Counted from the stretch's first letter, positions 38,266 through 46,903 are shown. The stretch: 64,000 bases of DNA from Hyphomicrobiales bacterium (GCA_900470445.1 UCAU01000004.1:148371-212370), one strand, 5' to 3'. Translations and numbers: made by a program. Notes: a model not told the origin generated them from the sequence alone.

Positions 38266-39321
38266 ATGGGTGCCGGCAAGGCCAGTTTGAAAAGTGCAGA
38301 CGATCTGGTGGCGGCCGGGTTGGTTCCGCTCGAGCAGCGTGACGCGCTGGCCGCGGTCGCCGAACGCTATGCCATTGCGTTGACGCCGGCCGTGGTCGGC
38401 CTGATCGACCGAAACGACCCAGCTGACCCGATGGCGCGCCAATTCGTGCCGCAGCTAGCCGAACTCGTGACCGCGCCGGAGGAACGGGCCGATCCGATTG
38501 GGGATTTAACCCATTCGCCGGTCGAGGGAATCGTGCATCGCTATCCCGATCGCGTGCTGCTCAAGGCCGTGCATGTCTGCCCGGTCTATTGCCGTTTCTG
38601 CTTCCGGCGCGAAATGGTGGGGCCGCAGGGGCTGGGCACATTGACGCCAGAGGCCATGGACGCGGCCATCACCTACATCGTCGATCATCCCGAAATCTGG
38701 GAAGTGATCCTGACCGGGGGCGATCCGCTGGTGCTGTCGGCGCGGCGGTTGCGCGACATGATGGAACGGCTCAAGGGGATTGATCACGTCAAGATCGTGC
38801 GCTTTCACACCCGCGTGCCGGTGGTGGAGCCCGAGCGGGTGGATGCGGCGCTGATCGATGCGCTCAAGGCCAGCGGCAAGACGACCTATCTGGCGGTGCA
38901 TGCCAATCACCCCCGCGAATTTTCCGAGATCGCACGCGCGGCGATTGCGCGCCTGGCCGATAGCGGCGTGGTGCTGATCAGCCAATCGGTGCTGCTCAAG
39001 GGCGTCAATGACGACGTGCCGACGCTGGCGGCGCTGATGCGCGGCTTCGTCGAAAACCGCATCAAGCCCTATTATCTGCACCACCCCGATCTGGCCCCCG
39101 GAACCAGCCATTTCCGGGTATCGATCGAAGACGGCCAAAAGCTCGTCGCCGCCCTGCGCGGCACGATTTCCGGACTGTGCCAGCCCACCTACATCCTCGA
39201 CATTCCCGGCGGCCACGGCAAAGCCGATATCGGGGCGAGCAGCATCTCCGGTGGAGACGGCTGCTTCACCGTGCGCGATTTCCGGGGCGGGGAGCACCGC
39301 TATCCGCCGGATGTCGCCTGA
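38266..39321 (+). CDS. epmB: EF-P (R)-beta-lysine forming aminomutase EpmB
   Basis: A 351-aa radical-SAM lysine 2,3-aminomutase-type protein that makes (R)-beta-lysine for EpmA. The cluster motif C-x3-C-x2-C is CPVYCRFC inside VHVCPVYCRFCFRREMVGPQ; VILTGGDPLVLSARRLRDMM and LMRGFVENRIKPYYLHHPDL follow. The PLP lysine is expected in YILDIPGGHGKADIG, matching GGGGK of catabolic aminomutases. Size is close to E. coli EpmB (342 aa) rather than the longer clostridial enzyme. It begins with ATG 38266, ten bases after epmA, so it belongs with EF-P modification, not lysine fermentation. Confidence 0.9.
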   Translation: MGAGKASLKSADDLVAAGLVPLEQRDALAAVAERYAIALTPAVVGLIDRNDPADPMARQFVPQLAELVTAPEERADPIGDLTHSPVEGIVHRYPDRVLLKAVHVCPVYCRFCFRREMVGPQGLGTLTPEAMDAAITYIVDHPEIWEVILTGGDPLVLSARRLRDMMERLKGIDHVKIVRFHTRVPVVEPERVDAALIDALKASGKTTYLAVHANHPREFSEIARAAIARLADSGVVLISQSVLLKGVNDDVPTLAALMRGFVENRIKPYYLHHPDLAPGTSHFRVSIEDGQKLVAALRGTISGLCQPTYILDIPGGHGKADIGASSISGGDGCFTVRDFRGGEHRYPPDVA

Positions 39322-39322
39322 C

Positions 39323-40063
39323 ATGCTATTGGGGCGCCTCATCGGCAGCGGCAAGGAAGCTGAGGTGTTCGGGGCCGGCGCGGATGTGCTCAAGCTTTAT
39401 CGGATGGGTGTCGGCCGGGAAACAGTGGACCGCGAAGCGGGTATCCTGGACGCCCTGGCGCCGTTACCGCTGCCGATGCCCCGCTCACGCGGGGTGGTTG
39501 AAATCCATGGCCGCTGGGGCATATTGATGAGCCGCGCCGACGGGCCGCCGCTGAGCGCCGGTTTGCAGCTCGGCGATCTCGGACCTGTTGCGGACGGGGT
39601 GGCGCAATTGCATCGGCTTGTGCACGCGCAACCGGGCGGATCGCTGGCCAGCTGCAAGGCGCGGCTGGCCCGAAACATCGGCATGGCGACGGAGCTGGAC
39701 GAGGCCGAGCGGAGGCGGTTATTGCAGCGTCTGGCGGAGCTGCCGGACGGTGATCGGTTGTGTCACGGCGACTTTCATCCCGCCAATATCATGGGCTCGT
39801 TGGAGCGACCGATAATCGTTGATTGGCCAGACGCCACCTGCGGCCCGCCCGCGGCGGATGCCTGCCGGACATATCTCCTGTTGCTGCACAACCTGCCGGA
39901 CATGGCCGAACCTTATATCGAGGCCTATATGCGTCACTCAGGCATTGTGCGGCCCCAGGTGCTCGATTGGTTGCCCGTGCTGGCGGCCGCCCGACTGTCC
40001 GAGAATGCGCCGGCCGAGACGGATCGATTGCTAGCGCTGGCGCGCGGTGCACGCGCCTCCTGA
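39323..40063 (+). CDS. Aminoglycoside-phosphotransferase-fold small-molecule kinase
   Basis: A 246-aa kinase of the APH/choline kinase fold. Near the N-terminus is GSGKEAEVFGAG with the nucleotide-contacting Lys in VLKLYRM; the catalytic loop is RLCHGDFHPANIM (H-x-D-x4-N) and the metal aspartate is in IIVDWPDATCGPP. A helical substrate domain follows to the end. The substrate is unknown, and antibiotic resistance should not be assumed. ATG at 39323 lies two bases after the epmB stop; ATG at 39311, overlapping epmB, is possible. The gene may be read through from epmAB without functional connection. Confidence 0.8.
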   Translation: MLLGRLIGSGKEAEVFGAGADVLKLYRMGVGRETVDREAGILDALAPLPLPMPRSRGVVEIHGRWGILMSRADGPPLSAGLQLGDLGPVADGVAQLHRLVHAQPGGSLASCKARLARNIGMATELDEAERRRLLQRLAELPDGDRLCHGDFHPANIMGSLERPIIVDWPDATCGPPAADACRTYLLLLHNLPDMAEPYIEAYMRHSGIVRPQVLDWLPVLAAARLSENAPAETDRLLALARGARAS

Positions 40064-40130
40064 AGCCGATTTCGCTTGTCACCGCACCCGTGCTAGAACG
40101 GCCTCCCGGTCATAGAGCGTTCAGTTGTCG

Positions 40131-41441
40131 ATGAATCCCATTCTTGGCGTTGTGTTGATCCTGGTGCTGATCGGGATCAGCGTGGTTATTTCGTTGTCCG
40201 AGATCGCTTTTGCGGCGGCGCGGGAAGTGCGCATCCGGGCGCTGGCCGAGGCGGGCAACAGCAAGGCGCTGCGGTTCGTGGCGCTGCGGGCCAAATCGGG
40301 CCAGGTGATCACCGCGCTGCAGATTGCGACTAATGCGGTGTCGATCCTGGCGGGAACGCTGGGCGAAGACACGCTGGGGCCGGTATTTGGCGCGGGGCTG
40401 CTGGCGCTAGGCGTGCCGGTCGGCGCGGCGGGAATCGCCGGATCGGTGCTGGCATTTTGTCTCGTCACCGGCATGTTCGTGCTGTTTGCCGATCTGACGC
40501 CCAAGCGCATTGCCATGCTGGTGCCCGAGGATGTGGCGCTCTCGGTAGTGTGGTTTCCCGAGCTGGCGGTGCGGCTGCTCAAGCCTTTGGTGTGGCTCTT
40601 CGGCAAGATGTCGGACTGGCTGATCGGGCGGCTCAATCTTGAGCCAAAAGTGCCGGCCGATGCAGTGACGGCCGAGGATTTCCGCATGATCCTGGCCGGG
40701 GGCGCGGCATCGGGCGTGCTGATGAAGAACGAGCATCGGCTGATCGAGAATGTGCTGGCGCTCGAATTGCGCAGCGTTACGTCCGTCATGACCATTCGCG
40801 ATGATATCGTTTATCTTGATCTCAGCGATCCGCTCGAAGTGCAGCAGGAAAAGGTGCGGCGGCGGCCGTTTTCGCATTACCCAATCTGCGATGGCGGGAT
40901 CGACGCGGTGATCGGCTGCGTGCGGGCCGAGGATGTGCTGGCCACCGTCATGGACCGCTCCGAGCAGGTAGATTTCGCCAAGGCGCGGCGCGATGTGCTC
41001 TCGGTGCCGGATACGCTCAACGTGTGGGAAGTGCTGGCCGAGTTCCAAGCGCAGAGCACCGGCTTTGCCCTGGTGGTCAGCGAATATGCTCTCGTTGTGG
41101 GCGTCGTGACCTTCAAGGATTTGATGGGCGCATTGATGCAAGGCCTGGCCAATCCGTTCGAGGAACAGGCCATTCTAAAACGTGATGAGTTGAGCTGGCT
41201 GGTGGATGGCGTGGCGCCCTTCGTGGACGTGACGCGCACCCTGGGCATCAAGCATCTGGAGGCCGAGGCGAGCTACGAGACCATTGGCGGCTTCATCGTC
41301 CACCGGCTGCGCCGCGCGGCCCGCAAGGGCGATAAGGTCGAGGCGGCGGGCTATGTGTTTGAGGTGGTGGACGCCGACAAGATGCGGCTCAACCAGTTAT
41401 TGGTGACGAAGGTGGCGGGGAAGAAGGCGTTGGGGCAGTAA
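40131..41441 (+). CDS. CNNM/CorC-type transporter with CBS domains
   Basis: A 436-aa inner-membrane protein of the YfjD/HlyC-CorC group, linked to Mg2+ (or Co2+) efflux. Residues about 1-190 are the DUF21/CNNM membrane domain (SLSEIAFAAAREVRIRALAE, then LITALQIATNAVSILAGTLG-like text and LFADLTPKRIAMLVPEDVAL). A CBS pair follows (VMTIRDDIVYLDLSDPLEV, HYPICDGGIDAVIGCVRAED, GFALVVSEYALVVGVVTFKD). The C-terminal CorC/HlyC domain is VDVTRTLGIKHLEAEASYET followed by GGFIVHRL. ATG at 40131 was chosen; TTG at 40125 is just upstream. It is convergent with corA, so two magnesium transport genes sit together. Confidence 0.88.
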   Translation: MNPILGVVLILVLIGISVVISLSEIAFAAAREVRIRALAEAGNSKALRFVALRAKSGQVITALQIATNAVSILAGTLGEDTLGPVFGAGLLALGVPVGAAGIAGSVLAFCLVTGMFVLFADLTPKRIAMLVPEDVALSVVWFPELAVRLLKPLVWLFGKMSDWLIGRLNLEPKVPADAVTAEDFRMILAGGAASGVLMKNEHRLIENVLALELRSVTSVMTIRDDIVYLDLSDPLEVQQEKVRRRPFSHYPICDGGIDAVIGCVRAEDVLATVMDRSEQVDFAKARRDVLSVPDTLNVWEVLAEFQAQSTGFALVVSEYALVVGVVTFKDLMGALMQGLANPFEEQAILKRDELSWLVDGVAPFVDVTRTLGIKHLEAEASYETIGGFIVHRLRRAARKGDKVEAAGYVFEVVDADKMRLNQLLVTKVAGKKALGQ

Positions 41442-41472
41442 TTGCCCGCTAGCCCGCCTACCCGCCATGATG

Positions 41473-41496
41473 TCATTTCCGCCAAAGTGGGAATGA
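41473..41496. terminator. REP-like hairpin between convergent Mg2+ transport genes
   Basis: TCATTTCC and GGGAATGA pair over 8 bases (one G-T wobble) around an 8-base loop. The sequence is a worn copy of the TCATTCCCGC-type palindrome found intact at 56765-56850. It lies between the CNNM gene and the convergent corA gene, where it may terminate transcription. Confidence 0.45.
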
Positions 41497-41515
41497 GGGG
41501 TTGGAGTGCTGACCC

Positions 41516-42502
41516 TTACAGCCAGCCGCGCTTCTTGAAATACAGATAAGGCAGCACCGCCGACATGATCATCAGGCCAATCGCAAAGGGATAGCCGAAT
41601 TCCCATTTCAGCTCGGGCATGATGTCGTAGTTCATCCCATAGATGGACGCGACCAGGGTCGGCGGCAGGAAGACCACGGCGGCCACCGAGAAGATCTTGA
41701 TGATCTGGTTTTGCTCGAGATTGATCAGGCCCAAAGTGGCGTCGAGCAGGAAATTGATTTTGCTCGACAGAGTGCGCGCATGTTCACCCAGCGAAACGGC
41801 ATCGCGCTGGATTAGCTTGACCAATTGGCGGGCGTCGCGCCCGGCCCGTGTCGTGTCGCCATTGGGCGCGATGTGGAAGGCCATGAGGCGCGAAATGCTG
41901 ACCAGGCTTTCCTGCACCATGGTGAGCAATTCGGCCTTGGCGCCGATCCGCTCGATGATGGAGCGCAGATCCTGCTGCAGCTGCTTGGCGGTGCTGCTTT
42001 TCTTGCCGAACACGTCGCGCGAGATCTGGTCGATCTCGTTGCCGACCCGTTCCAGCGCATCGGCAGTGCGATCGATCATGGCCTCGAGCAGGCCCAGAAA
42101 CACCTGTTCGCCCGAGCCGCAGGCAAGGCTCTTGGATTTCTGCGCGCGCAGCGTGAAGGCCAGGAACGGCTTGGGCTCGGCATAGCGCACGGTGACCAGC
42201 GTCTCGCCCTTGAGGATGAAGGTGATCGGGGTCTTCTGCGGCTCGTCGCTATCGAGCTTGTGCAGCCCGGTCATGGTCATGAATTCGGCGCCATCCTCGC
42301 TATAGAGGCGGGCGGAAAGCTCGATTTCCTCCATCTCGGCCTGGCTGGGGATGTCGATGCCCAGCAATTGCTCGACGAGGCGATCTTCCTCGGCGGTGGG
42401 TTGCAAAAGATCGAGCCAGACCAGGCCGGCAATACCGGCGGGATCGAGCGGAAGGGTGCTTTGCACGAGCCGTGCGGCTTCGTTGTGATATGCGCGCAGC
42501 AT
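41516..42502 (-). CDS. corA: Magnesium/cobalt channel CorA
   Basis: A 328-aa channel of the CorA family. A large acidic cytosolic domain (about 1-265) is followed by two C-terminal helices; the selectivity motif GMN is in PTLVASIYGMNYDIMPELKW, and the protein ends with the basic tail YLYFKKRGWL. Cytosolic marks include EMEEIELSARLYSEDGAEFM and NLEQNQIIKIFSVAAVVFLP just before the pore. The ATG at 42502 is preceded by AGGAG. A 16-bp perfect palindrome lies 20 bases upstream of the start in the leader. It is convergent with a CNNM/CorC-type protein. Confidence 0.94.
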   Translation of the reverse strand: MLRAYHNEAARLVQSTLPLDPAGIAGLVWLDLLQPTAEEDRLVEQLLGIDIPSQAEMEEIELSARLYSEDGAEFMTMTGLHKLDSDEPQKTPITFILKGETLVTVRYAEPKPFLAFTLRAQKSKSLACGSGEQVFLGLLEAMIDRTADALERVGNEIDQISRDVFGKKSSTAKQLQQDLRSIIERIGAKAELLTMVQESLVSISRLMAFHIAPNGDTTRAGRDARQLVKLIQRDAVSLGEHARTLSSKINFLLDATLGLINLEQNQIIKIFSVAAVVFLPPTLVASIYGMNYDIMPELKWEFGYPFAIGLMIMSAVLPYLYFKKRGWL

Positions 42503-42521
42503 TGGGGTAGGCTCCTAGGTA

Positions 42522-42537
42522 AGACCGCGCGCGGTCT
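42522..42537. promoter_or_regulatory. Perfect 16-bp palindrome in corA leader
   Basis: AGACCGCGCGCGGTCT is a perfect 16-base inverted repeat between the corA start (42502) and whatever promoter drives it. A second short stem (GTCGAAG/CTTCGAC, 42581-42599) lies further upstream. It could be an operator for a dimeric regulator, or a hairpin in the 5' leader near the ribosome binding site. No known Mg2+ riboswitch is recognised. Confidence 0.45.
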
Positions 42538-42725
42538 ACCGAGCCGACAATGCTGTCAGATCGAGGGGACCGAGGGCGGGGTCGAAGATCGACTTCGACT
42601 GTCGGGGTTCATCTTTTTTCTCGCGTGTAAAATGGCAGGGCCATAGACGGACCGTGCATGCGCCCGGATTTGGGTTCTGTCAACGAGAGCATGCGGACAA
42701 TTGCCGGTGATCGGGGCTCTCGCTG

Positions 42726-43376
42726 CTAAGTCCGCTCCAGCGCCCGCCCGGCGGGGAAGATCCCGGACATGACCACGAAGCCCGGAATGCGGCGGACGCG
42801 GTCGGTCCAGCGACGCAGGGCCGGGTAGTCCTGGCGAGAAATGCCGCCTTCTTCGCTCAGCATCACATAGGGGAAGCAGGCGATGTCGGCGGTCGTGGGG
42901 TGGTCGGGCGCGCAGAGCCAGTCGCGGCCTTGGCGTTCGCCGAACCAGAGATGTTCGTCCATGATGCGGAAGGTGCGGTGGGCGGATTTCTGGGCTTTCT
43001 CGATGTCGAAATCGTAGTCGAAACCCAGGGCGAGGCGGGCGGCCGAGGCTGATGCGGTGATGTCGTCGCCTACGGCGTGCCAGCGCAGGACTTCGGCAGT
43101 GATGGCTGGATCATCGGGGAACCAGTGGCCGGTCTCGTCATATTTCTTGGCGAGATAGGCGAGAATGGCGCCGGAATCCGACAGCGTCAGTTCTCCGTCC
43201 TTGAGCACAGGGAGCTGGCCGAAGGGATTGAGCTTCAAGAACCAGTCGGATTTGTGCTGGCGGCCGGGGAAGAAATCGACCGGGATGATGTCATAGCGCA
43301 GCTTGAGCACGCTCATCAGCAGGCGCAGCTTGTAGCAATTGCCCGAGAGTTCGAAGTCGTAAAGGGTGATGGCCAT
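42726..43376 (-). CDS. Glutathione S-transferase homologue (NdmE-like position)
   Basis: A 216-aa GST-fold protein. The thioredoxin-like N-terminal half has ELSGNCYKLRLLMSVLKLRY, FLKLNPFGQLPVLKDGELTL and the glutathione gamma-glutamyl contact DSGAILAYLAKKYDE; the helical half has DWLCAPDHPTTADIACFPYV. Start is ATG at 43376, three bases after the reductase stop on the same strand, so it is co-transcribed with the Rieske-reductase. In caffeine-degrading Pseudomonas a GST-like protein, NdmE, is a structural member of the NdmCDE demethylase; the same gene trio occurs here. A conventional detoxifying GST role cannot be excluded from sequence alone. Confidence 0.82.
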   Translation of the reverse strand: MAITLYDFELSGNCYKLRLLMSVLKLRYDIIPVDFFPGRQHKSDWFLKLNPFGQLPVLKDGELTLSDSGAILAYLAKKYDETGHWFPDDPAITAEVLRWHAVGDDITASASAARLALGFDYDFDIEKAQKSAHRTFRIMDEHLWFGERQGRDWLCAPDHPTTADIACFPYVMLSEEGGISRQDYPALRRWTDRVRRIPGFVVMSGIFPAGRALERT

Positions 43377-43379
43377 GGG

Positions 43380-45065
43380 TCAGATATCCAGAACGAGGCG
43401 CGCGGACTTGGCCCGGCTGACGCAGGTCATCATGCAGGTGTTGGAGGCCTTCTCGCTGTCGTTGAGATAGACGTCCTGATGGTCCACCTCGCCCTCTATC
43501 ACCGCGGTGAGGCAGGTGCCGCAGGCGCCCTGTTCGCACGAAGAGGGGACGGTCAGGCCGGCGTCGCGCATCACCTCTAGAATGGTGCGCCCCGAAGGAA
43601 CATGCAGCGTCATGGCCGAGCGGGCCAGCTCGATTTCAAAGCTCGAGCTGTCGTCGATGACCTTGTCGTTCTTGAAATATTCGAAATGGATGGCCTCGTC
43701 TGGCCAGCCCTGTTCGGCGGCCGTGGCGCGGACGGATTCGAGCATGGCGGAGGGGCCGCAGACATAGACATGCTGGGCGCGAGACCAGGGGCCGAGGGTC
43801 GTGGCAATTGTCGCGCCGATCTCGGCGCGGGGCAGGCCCTGGTGGATGATCACCTTGCCGCTGAGCGCCTCGAGCTGGTCGCGGAAGGCGGCTTGCTCGC
43901 CGGTACGGACGAAATAATGCAGCTCGTAGGGCAGGCTCGACTTATCGAGGAAACGGGCCATGGAGAGCAGCGGTGTGATGCCGATGCCGCCGGCGATCAG
44001 CACGGTGCGGGTGGCATCGCGGCGCAGCGGGAAATTGTTGCGCGGCTCGGAAATGGCGAGGACATCGCCTTCGCGCACGCTGTCGATGAGGATTTGCGAG
44101 CCGCCCTTACTGGCGCTCTCGGCTTTGACGCCGATGACATAGCTCATCAATTCGCCGGGGCCATTGGTGATCGAATATTGGCGGATCAGGCCATTGGGCA
44201 GGTGCAGATCGATATGGGCACCGGGCTGGAACGTGGGCAGGTGGCCGTCGCGGGCGGCCAGCTCGAAGCCCGTGATGCCGTCAGCCGATTGCCATTTGCG
44301 CTTGACCACGACCGGCATGGTATTGCCACGCGGAATGGCGATTTCGGGCATGGTGGCCAGATCCGCCGAGACCTTTTCGAATACCGGCTGCAACGGTTCG
44401 GGAGCCGGCTTGCGGGCGGCGGCGCGTTCGAGGCGATCGCGGAGGCGGGTCAGGACCTCATTGTGCTGGCGCAGGATGGCCAGATCGGGCTGCCCGGCGA
44501 CGAGGCCGCGGATGACGGAGCGATTGGCATCGACCGGCTGGACGAACCAGATAGTGTCGCCGGAACGGACGGAGAGGCCGGGCAGGCGCTCGGCTTCGGG
44601 CGTGCTGAGCGCGTCGAGCACGTCTTCGGGCGCGGCATTGACAGGCATGGGGCGCAGGGCAAACCAGTCGCCGGTCTCGGCGCCGGGAAAGGGCGCGAAG
44701 GGCAGCTCGTCATTGGCGGCGGACCAGACCAGGCCATAGGCTTCGCGCACTGGATAGGTGCGGTTCTGAATGCGGCGGGCCGGGGCGTCGGCGGGGTGGG
44801 CTGGAATATAGGTGCAGCCGGCGGAGCGGTTAGCATAGCGCCAGCCGTGATACTGGCATTTGAGTTCGCCACCCTCATTGATGCCGATGGAGAGGCGCAC
44901 GCCGCGATGCAGGCACCGGTTTTCCCAGACATTCACATTGCCATCGTCTGCCCGCCAGACGGCGAGTTCGCGGCCAAGCAACTGGCCCTGATAAACGTGG
45001 CGGAACGGTAGGTCCTCGCTCGAGGCGATGGGGTACCAGGTGGGGTCGGACAGGGAGAGCGTCAT
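43380..45065 (-). CDS. Rieske + FMN/NADH reductase + plant ferredoxin fusion (NdmD-like)
   Basis: A 561-aa electron-transfer protein with three parts. The N-terminal Rieske 2Fe-2S domain has C51-L-H53 and C70-Q-Y-H73 in NRCLHRGVRLSIGINEGG and KCQYHGWRY. A middle stretch (110-220) resembles parts of an oxygenase alpha chain but has no iron-ligand motif. From about 250 it is a phthalate-dioxygenase-reductase type module: RQYSITNGPGE (flavin), IAGGIGITPLLSMARFL (NADH), and a C-terminal plant-type 2Fe-2S with C510-x4-C515-x2-C518-x29-C548. Normal reductases of this class lack the Rieske domain; NdmD of P. putida has one. It sits between the Rieske-less oxygenase gene and the GST gene on one strand. 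It likely passes electrons from NADH to the partner oxygenase. Confidence 0.88.
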   Translation of the reverse strand: MTLSLSDPTWYPIASSEDLPFRHVYQGQLLGRELAVWRADDGNVNVWENRCLHRGVRLSIGINEGGELKCQYHGWRYANRSAGCTYIPAHPADAPARRIQNRTYPVREAYGLVWSAANDELPFAPFPGAETGDWFALRPMPVNAAPEDVLDALSTPEAERLPGLSVRSGDTIWFVQPVDANRSVIRGLVAGQPDLAILRQHNEVLTRLRDRLERAAARKPAPEPLQPVFEKVSADLATMPEIAIPRGNTMPVVVKRKWQSADGITGFELAARDGHLPTFQPGAHIDLHLPNGLIRQYSITNGPGELMSYVIGVKAESASKGGSQILIDSVREGDVLAISEPRNNFPLRRDATRTVLIAGGIGITPLLSMARFLDKSSLPYELHYFVRTGEQAAFRDQLEALSGKVIIHQGLPRAEIGATIATTLGPWSRAQHVYVCGPSAMLESVRATAAEQGWPDEAIHFEYFKNDKVIDDSSSFEIELARSAMTLHVPSGRTILEVMRDAGLTVPSSCEQGACGTCLTAVIEGEVDHQDVYLNDSEKASNTCMMTCVSRAKSARLVLDI

Positions 45066-45152
45066 GGCGTCATCCGAAGAGATGGGGATCGCGCCACGAT
45101 CGGATGAGGTCGATGTCGGCGGGCCTTGGCGTACGAGGTCCGCTCCATACCG

Positions 45153-46046
45153 TCAGCTCGCGGCGGGGATCACGCCGTAGGTGATGCCCTTCTGGCTGAG
45201 CCAGCGGCGGTAGGCGATGGCGGATTTATCGGCGCGAATGGGTGTCTCCGAACGCGGATCGAGGGGGAGGCGCTTGGGGAACTGGTTTTCGAGGATGGGC
45301 TTGTCCTGGCCGAAAATGGTCTGCTGGAAGCGTCTGAGATCAGTGATGGTCGAGGTGGAGTCGATCATCGATTGCAGCAGATGCGCGCGGCAGCGCTCTT
45401 CGGTCATCGGCTGGAGGAATATGGCGATGACGTCGCGGCGGCTCTCATCCTCGGGGCAGGATTTGTAGAGCACTGAGCAGAAGGGATGGGGCACGCGATA
45501 GACATATTCCACTTCCTGGCCTTCGGTGGCCGATAAAGCCGCGCGGGGCTGGAAGAAACGGCAGCGGGTGGCCAGGACCTCGTCGCGTTCTTCGGAGACT
45601 TCGACGTCGTATTCCTTGACCTCGGTATGCGGCTCGGCGCCCAGAATGTCGGTATGGACATAGGGGAAGTGGCCCATGTCGAGGAAGTTTTCGACGGCGC
45701 GGGGGGCCGAAACGTGAATACCGATGGAGCCGCAGCTCATATTGACGCGGTCGGGCTCGGCATATTCGGGAATGGGAAAAAGTTCGTCCGGCGGATTGCC
45801 GAAACTGGTCCAGATATAGCCATAGCCGGTGATAACGGGGAGGCGCTCGGTGATGGTGGCGGGATCGATCTCGTCGCCCTGTTCCTCATCGCTGCGGCGC
45901 CAGACGATTGGGGCGCCGTCGCTGTCGCGGGTGATGGCGATGCGGGTATCGAGCAGCAGCGTGGTTTCGACCAGGCCGGGAGTGATCTCGTTGGTCGCGG
46001 CCACGACCTGCCAGAGGTCGCGGGTCAGGGAGTCGATATTGGGCAT
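45153..46046 (-). CDS. Rieske-less non-haem iron oxygenase alpha chain (NdmC-like)
   Basis: A 297-aa catalytic subunit of the Rieske oxygenase family without its Rieske domain. The mononuclear iron site is clear in VENFLDMGHFPYVHTDILG: bridging Asp123 and ligands His126 and His131. The C-terminal region FGQDKPILENQFPKRLPLDP is typical of VanA/Ndm-type alpha chains. Where C-x-H...C-x2-H should be (residues about 40-75) there is only a short linker, DSDGAPIVWRRSDEEQGDE, with no cysteine-histidine motif. The missing cluster is on the neighbouring reductase. I chose ATG at 46046; a start at 46076 is possible. The products of such enzymes are demethylated or hydroxylated substrates plus formaldehyde. 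The substrate here is unknown; an N-methyl compound is my best inference. Confidence 0.83.
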   Translation of the reverse strand: MPNIDSLTRDLWQVVAATNEITPGLVETTLLLDTRIAITRDSDGAPIVWRRSDEEQGDEIDPATITERLPVITGYGYIWTSFGNPPDELFPIPEYAEPDRVNMSCGSIGIHVSAPRAVENFLDMGHFPYVHTDILGAEPHTEVKEYDVEVSEERDEVLATRCRFFQPRAALSATEGQEVEYVYRVPHPFCSVLYKSCPEDESRRDVIAIFLQPMTEERCRAHLLQSMIDSTSTITDLRRFQQTIFGQDKPILENQFPKRLPLDPRSETPIRADKSAIAYRRWLSQKGITYGVIPAAS

Positions 46047-46129
46047 GAGGCATCCGTGGCTTGCTGAAAGCAGCATAGGGCGGCGGGGGCTTGCGGGGCA
46101 AGGGGTGACCGCCGCCCAGGAGGTATCCG

Positions 46130-46903
46130 CTACCCCCGATAAATATCGAAATTCCCAAATGCCTGCGTCGTCGCCATCACCTGCAGGCGGTTGACGTTGA
46201 CATGCTGGGGCAGGAGCGTCGACCAGACGATGGTTTCGGCAATGTCCTCGGCATTCATCGCCTTGGTATTCTCATAGGGCTTGCTCGCCTTGCCCTCGTC
46301 GCCCTTGAAGCGGACGAGGGAGAATTCGGTTTCGGTCAGGCCCGGTTCGATATTGGTGACACGGATGTTCTTGCCCTGCACATCCGAGCGGATATTGAGA
46401 GCGAATTGCTTCACGAAGGCCTTGGTCGCGCCATAGACCGAACCGCCGGGATAGGGGTAATCGCCGGCGACTGATCCGAGCGTGACCACATGGCCGCCGC
46501 CGCGCGCGATCATGCCTGGCAGCAGCGCGCGCACGGTATAGACCAGCCCCGTGATATTGGTCGCGATCATGGTTTCCCAATCGCCGACATCGGCTTCGGC
46601 GGCGGGCTGCAGGCCCAGCGCCAGGCCAGCATTGGCGAGCACGATATTGATCTTGTCGAAGGGCGCGGGCAGGCCGGCAATCGCGGCGTCGATGGCTTTG
46701 CGGTCCTGCACGTCGAGTTCGATGATGTGGCAGTTGGCGGCGCCCAACTCGGCCTGCAGTTCCTTGAGGCGATCACCGCGTCGGCCGGTTGCGATCACCT
46801 TGCCGCCGGCCTCGACATAGCGGCGCGCGGCTGCGGCGCCAAAGCCGGAGGTGGCGCCGGTGATGAAGACGACGAAGCTCTTGGGGTCAAGCAGCTGATA
46901 CAT
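46130..46903 (-). CDS. Short-chain dehydrogenase/reductase, YdfG-like
   Basis: A 257-aa NADP-dependent SDR. The cofactor loop is FITGATSGFGAAAARRYVEA, with Arg in TGRRGDRL favouring NADP; NAG is in IVLANAGLALGL; the catalytic Ser/Tyr/Lys are in GSVAGDYPYPGGSVYGATKA. Its EPGLTETEFSLVRFKGDEGK segment and C-terminus match YdfG-type 3-hydroxy acid/serine dehydrogenases. ATG at 46903 is taken, removing an upstream extension. It is the first gene on this strand before the Rieske-less oxygenase (83 bases), so it might belong to the same pathway, but the gap is wide enough for a separate promoter. Confidence 0.87.
   Translation of the reverse strand: MYQLLDPKSFVVFITGATSGFGAAAARRYVEAGGKVIATGRRGDRLKELQAELGAANCHIIELDVQDRKAIDAAIAGLPAPFDKINIVLANAGLALGLQPAAEADVGDWETMIATNITGLVYTVRALLPGMIARGGGHVVTLGSVAGDYPYPGGSVYGATKAFVKQFALNIRSDVQGKNIRVTNIEPGLTETEFSLVRFKGDEGKASKPYENTKAMNAEDIAETIVWSTLLPQHVNVNRLQVMATTQAFGNFDIYRG

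Noticed and set aside
39323..40063. Antibiotic resistance phosphotransferase
   Set aside because: The kinase fold is shared by many metabolic kinases and nothing in the sequence or neighbourhood points to an antibiotic.
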